Source: Roseateles sp.
GTDB taxonomy: Bacteria; Pseudomonadota; Gammaproteobacteria; Burkholderiales; Burkholderiaceae_C
Length of the DNA stretch: 64,000 nt
Direction: 5' to 3'
Assembly (NCBI GenBank): GCA_016790285.1
Contig: JAEUPJ010000028.1
Coordinates: forward strand, 1 to 64,000
The first letter of the stretch is position 1. Each line of letters opens with the position of its first letter. This document shows, in pieces, positions 29,272 to 38,684 of the stretch. A model generated the notes under the pieces. That model ran no database searches and was not told the origin of the DNA. It worked only from the letters and a program-made list of their open reading frames with translations. Both the position numbers and the translations under genes were made by a program.

Positions 29272-30951
29272 ATGGCAACTGCGACTTCGACGGCCGCCGC
29301 GCCGATGACCAAAGAGGAGAAGAAGGTCATCTTCGCCTCCTCGCTGGGCACGGTGTTCGAGTGGTACGACTTCTATCTCTACGGCTCGCTGGCACCCATC
29401 ATCGCCAAGCAGTTCTTCGCGGGCCTGGACCCGCAGGCCGCGTTCATCGCCTCGCTGATGGCCTTCGCCGCCGGCTTCATCGTGCGCCCGTTCGGCGCGC
29501 TGGTGTTCGGCCGCCTGGGCGACATGATCGGTCGCAAGTACACCTTCCTCGTCACCATCCTGATCATGGGCCTGTCGACGTTCATCGTCGGCGTGCTGCC
29601 CACCTACGCCACCATCGGCGCGGCCGCACCGGTCATCCTGGTCGGCCTGCGGCTGCTGCAGGGCCTGGCCCTGGGCGGTGAATACGGCGGTGCCGCCACC
29701 TACGTGGCCGAGCACGCGCCGCACGGCAAGCGTGGCGCCTACACGTCCTGGATCCAGACGACCGCGACGCTGGGCCTGTTCCTGTCGCTGATGGTCATCC
29801 TGGGCACCCGCACTGCGCTGGGTGAGAAGGACTTCGGCGACTGGGGCTGGCGTGTTCCGTTCATCGTGTCCATCCTGCTGCTGGGCATCTCGGTGTGGAT
29901 CCGCCTGTCGATGAACGAGTCGCCGGCCTTCCAGAAGATGAAGGCCGAGGGCAAGACCTCCAAGGCGCCGCTCTCCGAGTCCTTCGGCCAGTGGAAGAAC
30001 CTGAAGATCGTGCTGCTGGCGCTGTTCGGCCTGGTCGCGGGTCAGGGCGTGGTCTGGTACTCCGGCCAGTTCTACGCGCTGTTCTTCCTGACGTCGGTGC
30101 TGAAGGTCGAAGCCTCGGCGGCCAACATCTGGATCGCGATCTCGCTGATCCTGGGCACGCCGTTCTTCGTCGTGTTCGGCACGCTGTCCGACAAGATCGG
30201 CCGCAAGCCCATCATCATGGCCGGCCTGCTGCTCGCCGCGCTGACCTACTTCCCGCTGTTCAAGGCCCTGACCGAGGCGGCCAACCCCGACCTCGCCAAG
30301 GCCCAGGCCACGTCCAAGGTCACGCTGAGCACGAACATGGCCAGCTGCTCCTTCCAGGGCAGCCCGCTGGCTCGTGAAGTGGACTTCACCAGCGCCTGCG
30401 ACATCGCCAAGCGCGCCCTGGCCCAGTCGTCCGCTTCGTCCGAGACCGTCGAGGCCGCAGCCGGTGCACCCACCGTGGTGCGCGTGGGTGAGAAGGAGAT
30501 CGCCGTCCCGACGGCCTCCAAGCTGACCGAGCACAAGTTCGACGAAGCCAGCACCAAGGCCATCGCTGCCTTCAAGAAGGAACTGGGCGACGCGATGAAG
30601 GCCGCCGGCTACCCGGCAAAGGCTGACATGGCCAAGGCCAACGTGCCCATGGTCATCGGCATCCTGTTCATCCTGGTGCTCTACGTGACCATGGTGTACG
30701 GCCCGATCGCCGCCATGCTGGTGGAGATGTTCCCGACCCGCATCCGCTACACCTCCATGAGCCTGCCGTACCACATCGGTAACGGCTGGTTCGGCGGCAT
30801 GCTGCCCTCCATCACGTTCGCGATGGTGGCCCAGAACGGCAACATCTACCACGGCCTGTGGTACCCGATCGTCATCGCCGTCATGAGCTTCGTGATCGGC
30901 CTGCTGTTCGTCCGCGAGACCAAGGACGTGGACATCTACGCCAAGGACTGA
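29272..30951 (+). CDS. MFS transporter, metabolite:H+ symporter (MHS) family
   Basis: 559-aa inner-membrane transporter of the KgtP/ProP/ShiA type. The MHS signature FEWYDFYLYGSLA is at the N-terminus, the loop 2-3 motif FGRLGDMIGRKY follows, and GLRLLQGLALGGEYGGA is in TM4-5. Usual MHS proteins have about 430-440 residues; the excess is a hydrophilic insert of roughly 120 residues (about 330-455) with two Cys, between SDKIGRKP-containing and PMVIGILFILVLY segments. Substrate not predictable, likely an organic acid or osmolyte. The ATG at 29272 is preceded by CGGAGAC. Confidence 0.9.
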   Translation: MATATSTAAAPMTKEEKKVIFASSLGTVFEWYDFYLYGSLAPIIAKQFFAGLDPQAAFIASLMAFAAGFIVRPFGALVFGRLGDMIGRKYTFLVTILIMGLSTFIVGVLPTYATIGAAAPVILVGLRLLQGLALGGEYGGAATYVAEHAPHGKRGAYTSWIQTTATLGLFLSLMVILGTRTALGEKDFGDWGWRVPFIVSILLLGISVWIRLSMNESPAFQKMKAEGKTSKAPLSESFGQWKNLKIVLLALFGLVAGQGVVWYSGQFYALFFLTSVLKVEASAANIWIAISLILGTPFFVVFGTLSDKIGRKPIIMAGLLLAALTYFPLFKALTEAANPDLAKAQATSKVTLSTNMASCSFQGSPLAREVDFTSACDIAKRALAQSSASSETVEAAAGAPTVVRVGEKEIAVPTASKLTEHKFDEASTKAIAAFKKELGDAMKAAGYPAKADMAKANVPMVIGILFILVLYVTMVYGPIAAMLVEMFPTRIRYTSMSLPYHIGNGWFGGMLPSITFAMVAQNGNIYHGLWYPIVIAVMSFVIGLLFVRETKDVDIYAKD

Positions 30952-31016
30952 GGCTGCACCGAGGACAGGCCCTGCGGCCTGTCCGACGGCTGCCGCCGCT
31001 TGGCGTGAAAGTTCGT

Positions 31017-31046
31017 GAAGGCCGGCGCATGCCGGCCTTTCTTCAT
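31017..31046 (+). terminator. Terminator after the MHS transporter
   Basis: GAAGGCCGGC (31017-31026) and GCCGGCCTTTC (31031-31041) form a strong stem with a 4-nt GCAT loop and a T-rich tail. A second hairpin, GACAGGCC/GGCCTGTC (30964-30983), without T-run, lies between it and the stop codon. Confidence 0.75.
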
Positions 31047-31104
31047 TGGGGACACCCGGTTACCCCGCTTGTGGCGGGCTGCCGGGCCTGCGACGATTTG
31101 CCGG

Positions 31105-32172
31105 ATGGCCAAATCGAAAAGTTCTCCCCAGGCGCCCGAGGGCGGCGCCACCGAACAGCGCCGCCTGCAGATGGTCGACATCGCCCGCCTGGCCGGCGTG
31201 TCCGTCTCCACCGTGTCACGTGCCTTGAACGGCAGCGAACTCGTCAATGCCGAGACGCGCCAGCGCGTGGCCGAGCTGGCCCGTTCGCTCAACTACTCCA
31301 TCAACTTCGGCGCCCGCAACCTGCGGCTGCAGGAGAACAAGACGGTGGCCGTCGTGGTGCCGTTCGACGCCAAGTCGCGCCAGCACATCTCCGACCCCTT
31401 CTTCCTGTCCATCGTCGGCTCCATTGCCGACGCGCTCACCGACCGTGGCTACGACATGCTGCTGTCCCGCGTGGACGCCGAGCACCTCGACCTTGCCTCG
31501 CACTGGTTTGACTCGGGCAAGGCCATCGGGGTGATCCTGATCGGCCAGTGGCGCCATCACGACCAGCTCAACGAGATGGCCGCGCGCAAGCTCCCGCTCG
31601 TGGTGTGGGGCGGCGAGATGCCGCAGCAGCTCTATTGCAGCGTCGGTGGCGACAACGTGCTCGGCGGGCTCCTCGCGACACGGCACCTGCTCACCCTCGG
31701 GCGCAAACGCATCGCCTTCATCGGTGATGCCCAGCTGCCGGAGGTCTGGCTGCGTCGCCAGGGCTATGTGCAGGCACTGTCTGAAGCCGGCTTGCAGGCC
31801 GACCCGGCGCTGGAGCTGGCCGCGCCTTTCGAGCCCAGCGTGGCCACGGCCATCGTGCGGGACTTCTGCGTGGCGCAGCGTGACTTCGATGCCGTCGTCT
31901 GCTGCAGCGACGTGCTGGCCTTGCTCACCATGCAGGCGCTGCGCAACGTGGGCCGCAGCGTGCCGCGGGATGTGGCGCTGGTCGGCTACGACGACATGCC
32001 GCTGGCGGCCTACTGCGACCCGCCGCTCACCACCGTCCACCAACCTGTCGCCGAGGCGGGCGCCGAGCTCGTCGAGGCGCTGCTCGGGCAGTTGCGCGGC
32101 GAGCGCGCCGGCCCGCGCACCATGCCGGTCTACCTGAAGCTGCGCCAAAGCGCGCCCGACGTGCTCCCCTGA
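31105..32172 (+). CDS. LacI family transcriptional regulator of sucrose locus
   Basis: 355-aa LacI/GalR repressor. The N-terminal HTH and hinge are VDIARLAGVSVSTVSRALNG and the periplasmic-binding-protein-like effector domain follows (GVILIGQW, FIGDAQLPEVWLRRQGY, ALVGYDDMPLAAYCDPPLTTV). The frame opens 30 codons upstream, but the ATG at 31105 gives a family-like start. It stands 241 bp before the TonB receptor, fructokinase, symporter and sucrose phosphorylase genes, so sucrose, fructose or glucose-1-phosphate is the likely inducer. A perfect LacI-type palindrome lies in that gap. Confidence 0.92.
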   Translation: MAKSKSSPQAPEGGATEQRRLQMVDIARLAGVSVSTVSRALNGSELVNAETRQRVAELARSLNYSINFGARNLRLQENKTVAVVVPFDAKSRQHISDPFFLSIVGSIADALTDRGYDMLLSRVDAEHLDLASHWFDSGKAIGVILIGQWRHHDQLNEMAARKLPLVVWGGEMPQQLYCSVGGDNVLGGLLATRHLLTLGRKRIAFIGDAQLPEVWLRRQGYVQALSEAGLQADPALELAAPFEPSVATAIVRDFCVAQRDFDAVVCCSDVLALLTMQALRNVGRSVPRDVALVGYDDMPLAAYCDPPLTTVHQPVAEAGAELVEALLGQLRGERAGPRTMPVYLKLRQSAPDVLP

Positions 32173-32284
32173 GCCGCGTCGCGGTGGCTGGCCTGCGCAG
32201 CAACACGGCGAAGAGAGTTGCTTATCGTTTTCAAGACGTTTTGGCCAGTGGTTTTCGTGTTCGATGCCTAATGGCTTCTACTGA

Positions 32285-32302
32285 ATTGCAATCGATTGCA
32301 AT
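32285..32302. promoter_or_regulatory. Perfect 18-bp LacI-type operator
   Basis: ATTGCAATCGATTGCAAT is a perfect palindrome centred on CG, the hallmark of LacI/GalR operators. It stands 112 bp before the TonB receptor start and 113 bp after the regulator stop. I saw no second copy in the window. Binding would repress the receptor-to-phosphorylase operon. Confidence 0.8.
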
Positions 32303-32413
32303 GGCGACGCAACTCGCGCAGAATCACGCCACGGACGACGGGACCGCCATGGCGGCTCCAGCGCCGCACCGCCTCGCAGAAGGCCCCGAATACCGGCAAC
32401 CAGGAGACAACGC

Positions 32414-34723
32414 ATGCCCCGCTTCCACTCGCACGCCCTTCGCCACCACGCCCTCGCGGTCGCCGCGCTCACGCTGATGAGCGCCGGCGCCCAGGCCCAG
32501 GAGGCTGCAGCTGCGGCTGACAAGGCCGACAAGTCCGACGGCCTCAAGCTCGACGCCGTCGTCGTCACCGGCACTTCCACCGCCAAGTCCAAGATGCGCA
32601 CCAGCGTGGCCATCTCGACGATCGAGAGCGAAGGCGTCACCGCCGTCACCGCCGCCAGCGCCACCGATGTGCTGCGCGCCGTGCCGGGCATCCGCGCGGA
32701 GGCCAGCGGTGGCGAGTCCAACGCCAACGTCGCCGTGCGCGGCATCCCTGTCTCGGCCGGCGGCGCCCGCTACATCCAGTTCCAGGAAGACGGCCTGCCC
32801 GTGCTGCAGTTCGGCGACATCGCCTTCGCCACGCCCGACACCTGGATGCGCGCTGACGCCGCCTTCGAGCGGCTGGAAGTGGTGCGCGGCGGCTCGGCCT
32901 CCACGCTGGCCACCGGCGCGCCGGGCGGCATCATCAACTTCATCAACAAGACCGGCCTGGAGCAGGGCGGCAGCATCCAGCTGACCAAGGGCCTGGACTT
33001 CGACCAGACCCGGGTCGACTACGGCTACGGCGGTCGCCTGGCCCCCAAGACGCGCTTCTACATCGGTGGCTTCTACCGCGTGGGCGACGGCGGCCGCAAG
33101 GGTGCCGATGGCACCGAGAACGGCGGCCAGATCCGCGGCAACGTGACGTTCGAGCTCTCGGGCAAGGACTACGTGCGCTTCAGCTTCAAGCACCTGGACG
33201 ACCACACGCCCACCTTCATGCCTACGCCGGTTCGCTACGTGAACGGCAGCATCCAGGAGATCCCGGGGCTGGATCCGCGCCGCACGGCCTTCTACAACGC
33301 CGGCTGGCCGCTGGACAACACGCTGACCAACACCAACGGCCGCGCCACCAGCAACATCCGCGACGGCCTCTCGGCCAAGAGCGACGCCTTCGGCGCCGAC
33401 GTGAGCCTGGACGCCGGCGGCGGCTTCCGGCTGCAGAACAAGTTCTCCTGGAGCAAGAACAGCGGCCGCTTCATCGGCATCTTCCCGGGCGACGATGTGG
33501 CCGCGGCCCCGGCCGGCACCACCATCGCCACCGGCCCCGATGCCGGCAAGACCTACACCGGCAACAAGTTCACCGCCGTGGTCTTCAACACCAAGGTCGA
33601 CGACGCCGGCCTGCTGGCCAACGACCTGAAGTTCTCCCGGGAGTTCGACCTCGGCGCCGGCACCCGCGTGAGCGCCGTGGCGGGCCTCTATACCTCGGTG
33701 CAGAAGCTCGACCTGACGTGGAACTTCAACCAGTACTCGCTGTCGGCCGACGAGAGCGGCGCCAGGCTGCTCAACGTGCCGGGTGTCACCAACGGCGCGC
33801 CGGGCTTCGGCGGCTGCTGCAGCAACACCCAGGACAGCAAGTACACGACGAACGCGCCCTACCTGGTGCTGAACCTCGACTCGGGCCCCTTCTCGGGCGA
33901 CTTCAGCCTGCGCCGCGACAACAACAAGGCCAGCGGCAGCTACTACCAGTCCAACGCGGGCGTCGCCTACGACCTGGGCAAGCCCAACCTCATCGACTAT
34001 GACTTCGGCCGCACCTCCTACTCGCTGGGTGGCAACTACCAGCTGAACAAGGACCTGTCCGTCTTCGCCCGCTACTCCGACGGCGCGGCCTACAACGCCG
34101 ACCGCATCACCTTCTTCAACAACCCCAACCTCGTCAACGGCAAGAGCTCGACGATCCCCGTCAACAAGGTCAAGCAGACCGAAGTGGGCGTGAAGCTGCG
34201 CGGCAATGGCTACAGCCTGTTCGCGACGCTGTTCGACGCCAAGACCGATGAGGTCAACGTCGACGTCACGACCACGCCCATCGTCGCCAAGGCCAACAGC
34301 TACCGCAGCAAGGGCCTGGAGCTCGAAGGTTCGGCGCACTTCGGCCTGGTCAGCCTGCTGGGCGGCCTGACCTACACCGACGCCAAGCAGGCGGACGGCC
34401 GCGCCCCGAAGCGCCAGGCCAAGTTCGTCTACCAGCTCACCCCGACGCTGAACTTCAGCGACGAGCTGACCGCGGGCGTGGGCATCGTGGGCACCAGCAA
34501 GAGCCAGGACGACGGCCCGAGCGGCCCGTTGACGATCACGCTGCCGGCCTACACGGTGGTCAATGCCTTCGTCAGCTACAGCCTCACGCCGAAGGCCACG
34601 CTCACGCTGGCGGCGAACAACCTCTTCAACGAGATCGCCTACACCGAGAGCAACGACGGCCGCGGCGCGGCGCGGGCCTACACCGGCCGCACCGTCAAGG
34701 CCAGCATCCGCTACAACTTCTGA
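32414..34723 (+). CDS. TonB-dependent receptor, probable sucrose transporter
   Basis: 769-aa outer-membrane receptor with signal peptide (ends AGAQAQ), a TonB-box-like LDAVVVTGT, plug domain (VLRAVPGIRAEASGGESN, RLEVVRGGSASTLATGAPGG) and a barrel ending in Phe (IRYNF). The SuxA-type receptors of Xanthomonas carry out high-affinity sucrose uptake in equivalent loci. Position directly downstream of a LacI operator and 11 bp before fructokinase supports sucrose as substrate. It is unlike the receptor at 21544 in size and plug sequence. Confidence 0.88.
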   Translation: MPRFHSHALRHHALAVAALTLMSAGAQAQEAAAAADKADKSDGLKLDAVVVTGTSTAKSKMRTSVAISTIESEGVTAVTAASATDVLRAVPGIRAEASGGESNANVAVRGIPVSAGGARYIQFQEDGLPVLQFGDIAFATPDTWMRADAAFERLEVVRGGSASTLATGAPGGIINFINKTGLEQGGSIQLTKGLDFDQTRVDYGYGGRLAPKTRFYIGGFYRVGDGGRKGADGTENGGQIRGNVTFELSGKDYVRFSFKHLDDHTPTFMPTPVRYVNGSIQEIPGLDPRRTAFYNAGWPLDNTLTNTNGRATSNIRDGLSAKSDAFGADVSLDAGGGFRLQNKFSWSKNSGRFIGIFPGDDVAAAPAGTTIATGPDAGKTYTGNKFTAVVFNTKVDDAGLLANDLKFSREFDLGAGTRVSAVAGLYTSVQKLDLTWNFNQYSLSADESGARLLNVPGVTNGAPGFGGCCSNTQDSKYTTNAPYLVLNLDSGPFSGDFSLRRDNNKASGSYYQSNAGVAYDLGKPNLIDYDFGRTSYSLGGNYQLNKDLSVFARYSDGAAYNADRITFFNNPNLVNGKSSTIPVNKVKQTEVGVKLRGNGYSLFATLFDAKTDEVNVDVTTTPIVAKANSYRSKGLELEGSAHFGLVSLLGGLTYTDAKQADGRAPKRQAKFVYQLTPTLNFSDELTAGVGIVGTSKSQDDGPSGPLTITLPAYTVVNAFVSYSLTPKATLTLAANNLFNEIAYTESNDGRGAARAYTGRTVKASIRYNF

Positions 34724-34734
34724 GCCCAGCGGCC

Positions 34735-35625
34735 ATGCCCAGCCTGGTCCTCGTGATCGGCGAGGCCCTCGTGGATGAATTCCACGACGGCCACGTCGCG
34801 GGCGGTGCGCCCTTCAACGTGGCGCGCTCGCTCGCGGCGCTGCGTGCGCCGGTGCGCTTTGCCAGCCGCATCGGCGAGGACGATGCCGCCGGCCGTCTCG
34901 TGCTCGACAGCGCGGTGCGTTTCGGCCTGGACGTGGGCGGCATCCAGCGTGATGCCACCCGCGCCACGGGCCGCGTCAGCGTGCATGAAGAGGGCGGCGG
35001 CCACCGCTTCGAGATCCACGGCGACGCCGCGTGGGACCACCTGCACCCGATCGACGTGGCCAGCGCTGGCATCGTCTACTTCGGCAGCCTGGCGCAGCGC
35101 CATCCGGTCTCGCGCGCGGCGATCCGCTCAGCCGTCAAGCGGGCGGCCGCCCCGGTGCTGCTCGACCTGAACCTGCGCCCCGGCACCGACACGCCGGCGC
35201 TGGCGGCCGAGTCGCTGATGCTGGCCGACTGGGTCAAGATCAACGAGGACGAACTCGAGCGACTGCTTGGCTGGTTCGAGCCGGACGTGCCCGCGTTGAT
35301 GGCGCGCTTCGCGGTGCAACGCCTCGTCGTGACGCGCGGTGAGGCGGGCTATGCGCTCTACGGTGAGCGCGGCGCGCTGCTCGCCAGCGGGGCCGGCGAG
35401 GCCCAGCCAGCCTTCGTCGACAGCGTCGGCGCAGGCGACAGCTTCACGGCCATGCTGCTGGCCGGCCTGTCACTGCAGCGTGAGCTCGCAGCCACGCTGC
35501 AGCTCGCCAACCGCTTCGCCGCGATGATCTGCGGCGTCCGCGGGCCGCTCCCCGGCGACCCCGCCGCGCTGGCCGTCTGGCGCGAAGCCCTGCACGCACT
35601 GCCCCCTGAAGAGGCTCGCGCATGA
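34735..35625 (+). CDS. Fructokinase (PfkB family carbohydrate kinase)
   Basis: 296-aa ribokinase-family kinase. The N-terminal GGAPFNVARSLAALRAPV and C-terminal GAGDSFTAMLLAGL (with the catalytic Asp and anion hole) are diagnostic. It would phosphorylate the fructose freed by sucrose phosphorylase encoded two genes downstream. The stop overlaps the symporter ATG by 4 nt (ATGA). Confidence 0.9.
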   Translation: MPSLVLVIGEALVDEFHDGHVAGGAPFNVARSLAALRAPVRFASRIGEDDAAGRLVLDSAVRFGLDVGGIQRDATRATGRVSVHEEGGGHRFEIHGDAAWDHLHPIDVASAGIVYFGSLAQRHPVSRAAIRSAVKRAAAPVLLDLNLRPGTDTPALAAESLMLADWVKINEDELERLLGWFEPDVPALMARFAVQRLVVTRGEAGYALYGERGALLASGAGEAQPAFVDSVGAGDSFTAMLLAGLSLQRELAATLQLANRFAAMICGVRGPLPGDPAALAVWREALHALPPEEARA

Positions 35626-36926
35626 ACAAGCCCCACCTGTCGTTCACGCAGATCGTGAACATGAACGTCGGCTTCCTCGGCATCCAGTTCAGCTTCGGCC
35701 TGCAGCAGGCCAACATGAGCCCGATCTACCAGATGCTCGGCGCCGAGGGCAAGGACCTGCCCTACCTGTGGCTCGCCGGGCCCATCACCGGCCTGCTGGT
35801 GCAGCCGCTGATCGGCGCCATGAGCGACCGCACGACGCACCGCCGGGGGCGGCGCACGCCGTACTTCCTGATCGGCGCGCTGCTGTGCTCGCTGGGCCTG
35901 CTGGCCATGCCCTTCAGCCCCGCGCTGTGGTTCGCGGCGGGCCTGCTGTGGATCCTGGACGCCGCCAACAACGTGACGATGGAGCCCTACCGCGCCTACG
36001 TCAGCGACCGCCTGCGCGAGGAGCAGCACGCGGCCGGCTTTCTCACGCAGGCCTCCTTCACAGGCCTGGCGCAGACGCTGGCCTACCTCACGCCCAGCCT
36101 GCTCGTGTTCTTGGGCATGAACAAGGACGCGCTCGGGGCCAACGGCATCCCGGTGGTGACCACGCTGGCCTTCATCGTCGGCGCGGTGCTGTCATTCACG
36201 ACGGTGTGGTGGTCGGTGCGCAAGGTGCCGGAGCTGCCCCTGCCGGCCGAGGAAGTCGCCCGGCTGCGCGCGCTGCCGCGCGGCATGGGCCCGGCGCTCG
36301 CCGAGATCTGGAGCGCCATCCGCGAGATGCCCGTGACGATGCGTCGCCTGTGGTGGATGGCGCTCTTCCAGTGGTACGGAATGATGTGCTACTGGATCTA
36401 CATCGTCCCCACGCTGGCCGCGACGGTCTTCGGCACGGACGACCCGCACAGCGCGGGCTTTCGCGACGCGGCGCTGCTCAATGGCCAGGTCGGCGGCTTC
36501 TACAACGCCGTGGCCTTCGTTGCCGCCTTCGCGATGGTGCCCTTCACCAAGCGCCTCGGCGCGAAATGGGTGCACGCCTTCGCGCTGTTCGCCGCCGCGG
36601 CGGGCATGTGGGCGCTGCCGGGCATCCGCAGCGAGGGCTGGCTGCTGTTCCTGCCGATGGTCGGCATCGGCCTGGCCTGGGGTTCCATCATGGGCAACCC
36701 CTACGTGCTGCTGGCCGGCAGCATCCCGCCGGAGCGGGCCGGGGTCTACATGGGCATCTTCAACATGTTCATCGTCATCCCCATGCTGATCCAGGCCGTC
36801 ACCCTGCCGCTGTTCTACGACGGCCTGCTGGGCGGCCGCCCCGAGAACGTCATCCGATTGGCCGGTGTGCTGCTGGCCCTGGCGGCGCTGTGCGTGCTGC
36901 GCGTTCGTACCGAGAAAGCATCATGA
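35622..36926 (+). CDS. GPH/SUT-type sugar:cation symporter
   Basis: 434-aa inner-membrane MFS protein with 12 predicted TM segments. Features of the sucrose-transporter branch include GLQQANMSPIYQMLGA in TM1, the loop RTTHRRGRRTPYFLIGA and NNVTMEPYRAYVSD. Homologues in Xanthomonas (SuxC) and plants move sucrose with protons. It is sandwiched by 4-nt overlaps between fructokinase and sucrose phosphorylase. Confidence 0.9.
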   Translation: MNKPHLSFTQIVNMNVGFLGIQFSFGLQQANMSPIYQMLGAEGKDLPYLWLAGPITGLLVQPLIGAMSDRTTHRRGRRTPYFLIGALLCSLGLLAMPFSPALWFAAGLLWILDAANNVTMEPYRAYVSDRLREEQHAAGFLTQASFTGLAQTLAYLTPSLLVFLGMNKDALGANGIPVVTTLAFIVGAVLSFTTVWWSVRKVPELPLPAEEVARLRALPRGMGPALAEIWSAIREMPVTMRRLWWMALFQWYGMMCYWIYIVPTLAATVFGTDDPHSAGFRDAALLNGQVGGFYNAVAFVAAFAMVPFTKRLGAKWVHAFALFAAAAGMWALPGIRSEGWLLFLPMVGIGLAWGSIMGNPYVLLAGSIPPERAGVYMGIFNMFIVIPMLIQAVTLPLFYDGLLGGRPENVIRLAGVLLALAALCVLRVRTEKAS

Positions 36927-38419
36927 AGAACCAAGTCCAGCTCATCACCTACGTGGATCGTCTGGGCGGCCAACGTGACGGCGCCGACCTGGCGCGCCTG
37001 AAGCGGCTGCTGTCCGAGCCGGGTGCGCCCCTGGCCGGCGTGTTCGGCGGCGTGCACCTGCTGCCCTTCTTCCACGCCATCGACGGCGCCGATGCCGGCT
37101 TCGACCCCATCGACCACACCCAGGTCGACCCGCGCCTGGGCGGGTGGGACGACATCAAGTCGCTCACCGAGGTGGTGGACGTCATGGCCGACGTCATCGT
37201 CAACCACATGTCCAGCGAGTCGCCGCAGTTCCTGGACTACTCCGAGAAGGGCGACGCCTCGGCCTTCGCGGGGCTCTTCCTGACGCTGGATGCCGTCTTC
37301 CCGAACGGCGCGACCGAGCGCGACCTGCTGGCCGTCTACCGCCCGCGCCCCGGCCTGCCGCTGACCTACGCCACGCTCAAGAACGGCGAGCGCCGCATCC
37401 TCTGGACCACTTTCACCGCCGCGCAGATCGACATCGCCGTGCACCACCCGCAGGGCCGGGCCTACCTCGCCGGCATCCTGCGCACCTTCGCCGACAACGG
37501 CATCCGCATGGTGCGGCTGGATGCGGTCGGCTACGCCATCAAGAAGGCGGGCCACAGCTGCTTCATGATGCCCGAGACCTTCGACTTCATCGGCGAGTTC
37601 GCGGGCGAGGCGAGGGCGCTGGGCATCGAGGTGCTGGTGGAGATCCACGCCTACTACCAGCGCCAGATCGAGATCGCCGCCAAGGTCGACTGGGTCTATG
37701 ACTTCGCGCTGCCGCCGCTGGTGCTGCACGCGTTCAACTTCCGCACGGCCGCGGCGCTCAAGCGCTGGGTGGCCATCCGCCCGACCAACGCGCTGACCGT
37801 GCTCGACACGCACGACGGCATCGGCATCATCGACATCGGCGCTGACGCGAGCGACCGCGCCGCCTACCCCGGCCTGGTGCCGCCACAGGAGCTCGACGAG
37901 CTGGTGGAGCGCATCCACGCCGCCAGCCAGGGCGAGAGCCGCAAAGCCACGGGTGCGGCCGCCAGCAACCTCGACCTCTACCAGGTCAACTGCACCTTCT
38001 TCGATGCGATGGGCCGCGACGAGACGGCCTACCTGCTGGGCCGCGCCATCCAGTTCTTCCTGCCCGGCGTGCCGCAGGTGTATTACGTGGGCCTGCTCGC
38101 CGGCCACAACGACATGGAACTGCTCGCCCGCAGCCAGGTCGGCCGCGACATCAACCGCCACCACTACACCGAGGCCGAGATCGCGAGCGACTGCCGCCGC
38201 CCGGTGGTGCAGCGGCTGATCGAGCTGATCCGCCTGCGCAACGGCCACGCGGCCTTCCAAGGTGACTTCGCGCTCATCGCCAGCGCCGACACCGTGCTGC
38301 AGCTGCGCTGGACGCAAGGCGCGGCCTGGGCCGAGCTGCGTGTCGACTTCGCGAGCCTCTCGCACGCGCTGACCTACAGCGCCGCCGACGGTACGGCGTG
38401 CGCCTTCGCCTTCAGTTGA
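36923..38419 (+). CDS. Sucrose phosphorylase (GH13_18)
   Basis: 498-aa cytoplasmic enzyme that converts sucrose and phosphate to glucose-1-phosphate and fructose. Catalytic residues line up with the Bifidobacterium enzyme: nucleophile Asp200 (RLDAVGYAIKK), acid/base Glu240 (VEIHAYY), transition-state Asp298 (LDTHDGIG); spacings of 40 and 98 residues match exactly. The ATG at 36923 overlaps the symporter stop. Many proteobacterial sux loci carry amylosucrase instead, so this is the phosphorolytic version of the locus. Related GH13_18 members act on glucosylglycerate or sucrose-6-phosphate; context favours sucrose. Confidence 0.93.
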   Translation: MKNQVQLITYVDRLGGQRDGADLARLKRLLSEPGAPLAGVFGGVHLLPFFHAIDGADAGFDPIDHTQVDPRLGGWDDIKSLTEVVDVMADVIVNHMSSESPQFLDYSEKGDASAFAGLFLTLDAVFPNGATERDLLAVYRPRPGLPLTYATLKNGERRILWTTFTAAQIDIAVHHPQGRAYLAGILRTFADNGIRMVRLDAVGYAIKKAGHSCFMMPETFDFIGEFAGEARALGIEVLVEIHAYYQRQIEIAAKVDWVYDFALPPLVLHAFNFRTAAALKRWVAIRPTNALTVLDTHDGIGIIDIGADASDRAAYPGLVPPQELDELVERIHAASQGESRKATGAAASNLDLYQVNCTFFDAMGRDETAYLLGRAIQFFLPGVPQVYYVGLLAGHNDMELLARSQVGRDINRHHYTEAEIASDCRRPVVQRLIELIRLRNGHAAFQGDFALIASADTVLQLRWTQGAAWAELRVDFASLSHALTYSAADGTACAFAFS

Positions 38420-38474
38420 GCGTCAGCCTCGGCCTGCAGAATCCACCGCAGTTTCAAACTGTGGAGAACCAAGC

Positions 38475-38684
38475 ATGTGGAAGTTGATCGTGGGCTTCAT
38501 CGCCTTTGCCGCGCTGGCACTGTTCATCCTGACCAAGAGCGGCGGCGACATCGACCTGAGCGGCGAGAAGCACGATGTGACGGGCGGCCATGAGGCGTCC
38601 CCTGCCGCGTCGGCGGCGGCATCTGCCGCTGTGACCGCCGCAGTCGACGCCGCCTCCGCCCCCGCTTCCGCAGCGTCTCAGTGA
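38475..38684 (+). CDS. Small single-pass membrane protein, unknown
   Basis: 69 aa with one TM helix (MWKLIVGFIAFAALALFIL), a short acidic segment and an Ala/Ser-rich tail. A GGAG site precedes the ATG by 8 nt, and a CAGTTT-C-AAACTG dyad (38449-38461) lies just upstream. The 3' end overlaps the convergent histidine kinase stop by 7 bp. No homology recognised. Confidence 0.65.
   Translation: MWKLIVGFIAFAALALFILTKSGGDIDLSGEKHDVTGGHEASPAASAAASAAVTAAVDAASAPASAASQ

Noticed and set aside
32324-34339. A 671-aa minus-strand open frame opposite the sucrose TonB receptor
   Set aside because: Antisense shadow; Val/Gly/Ala-rich with no recognisable domain.
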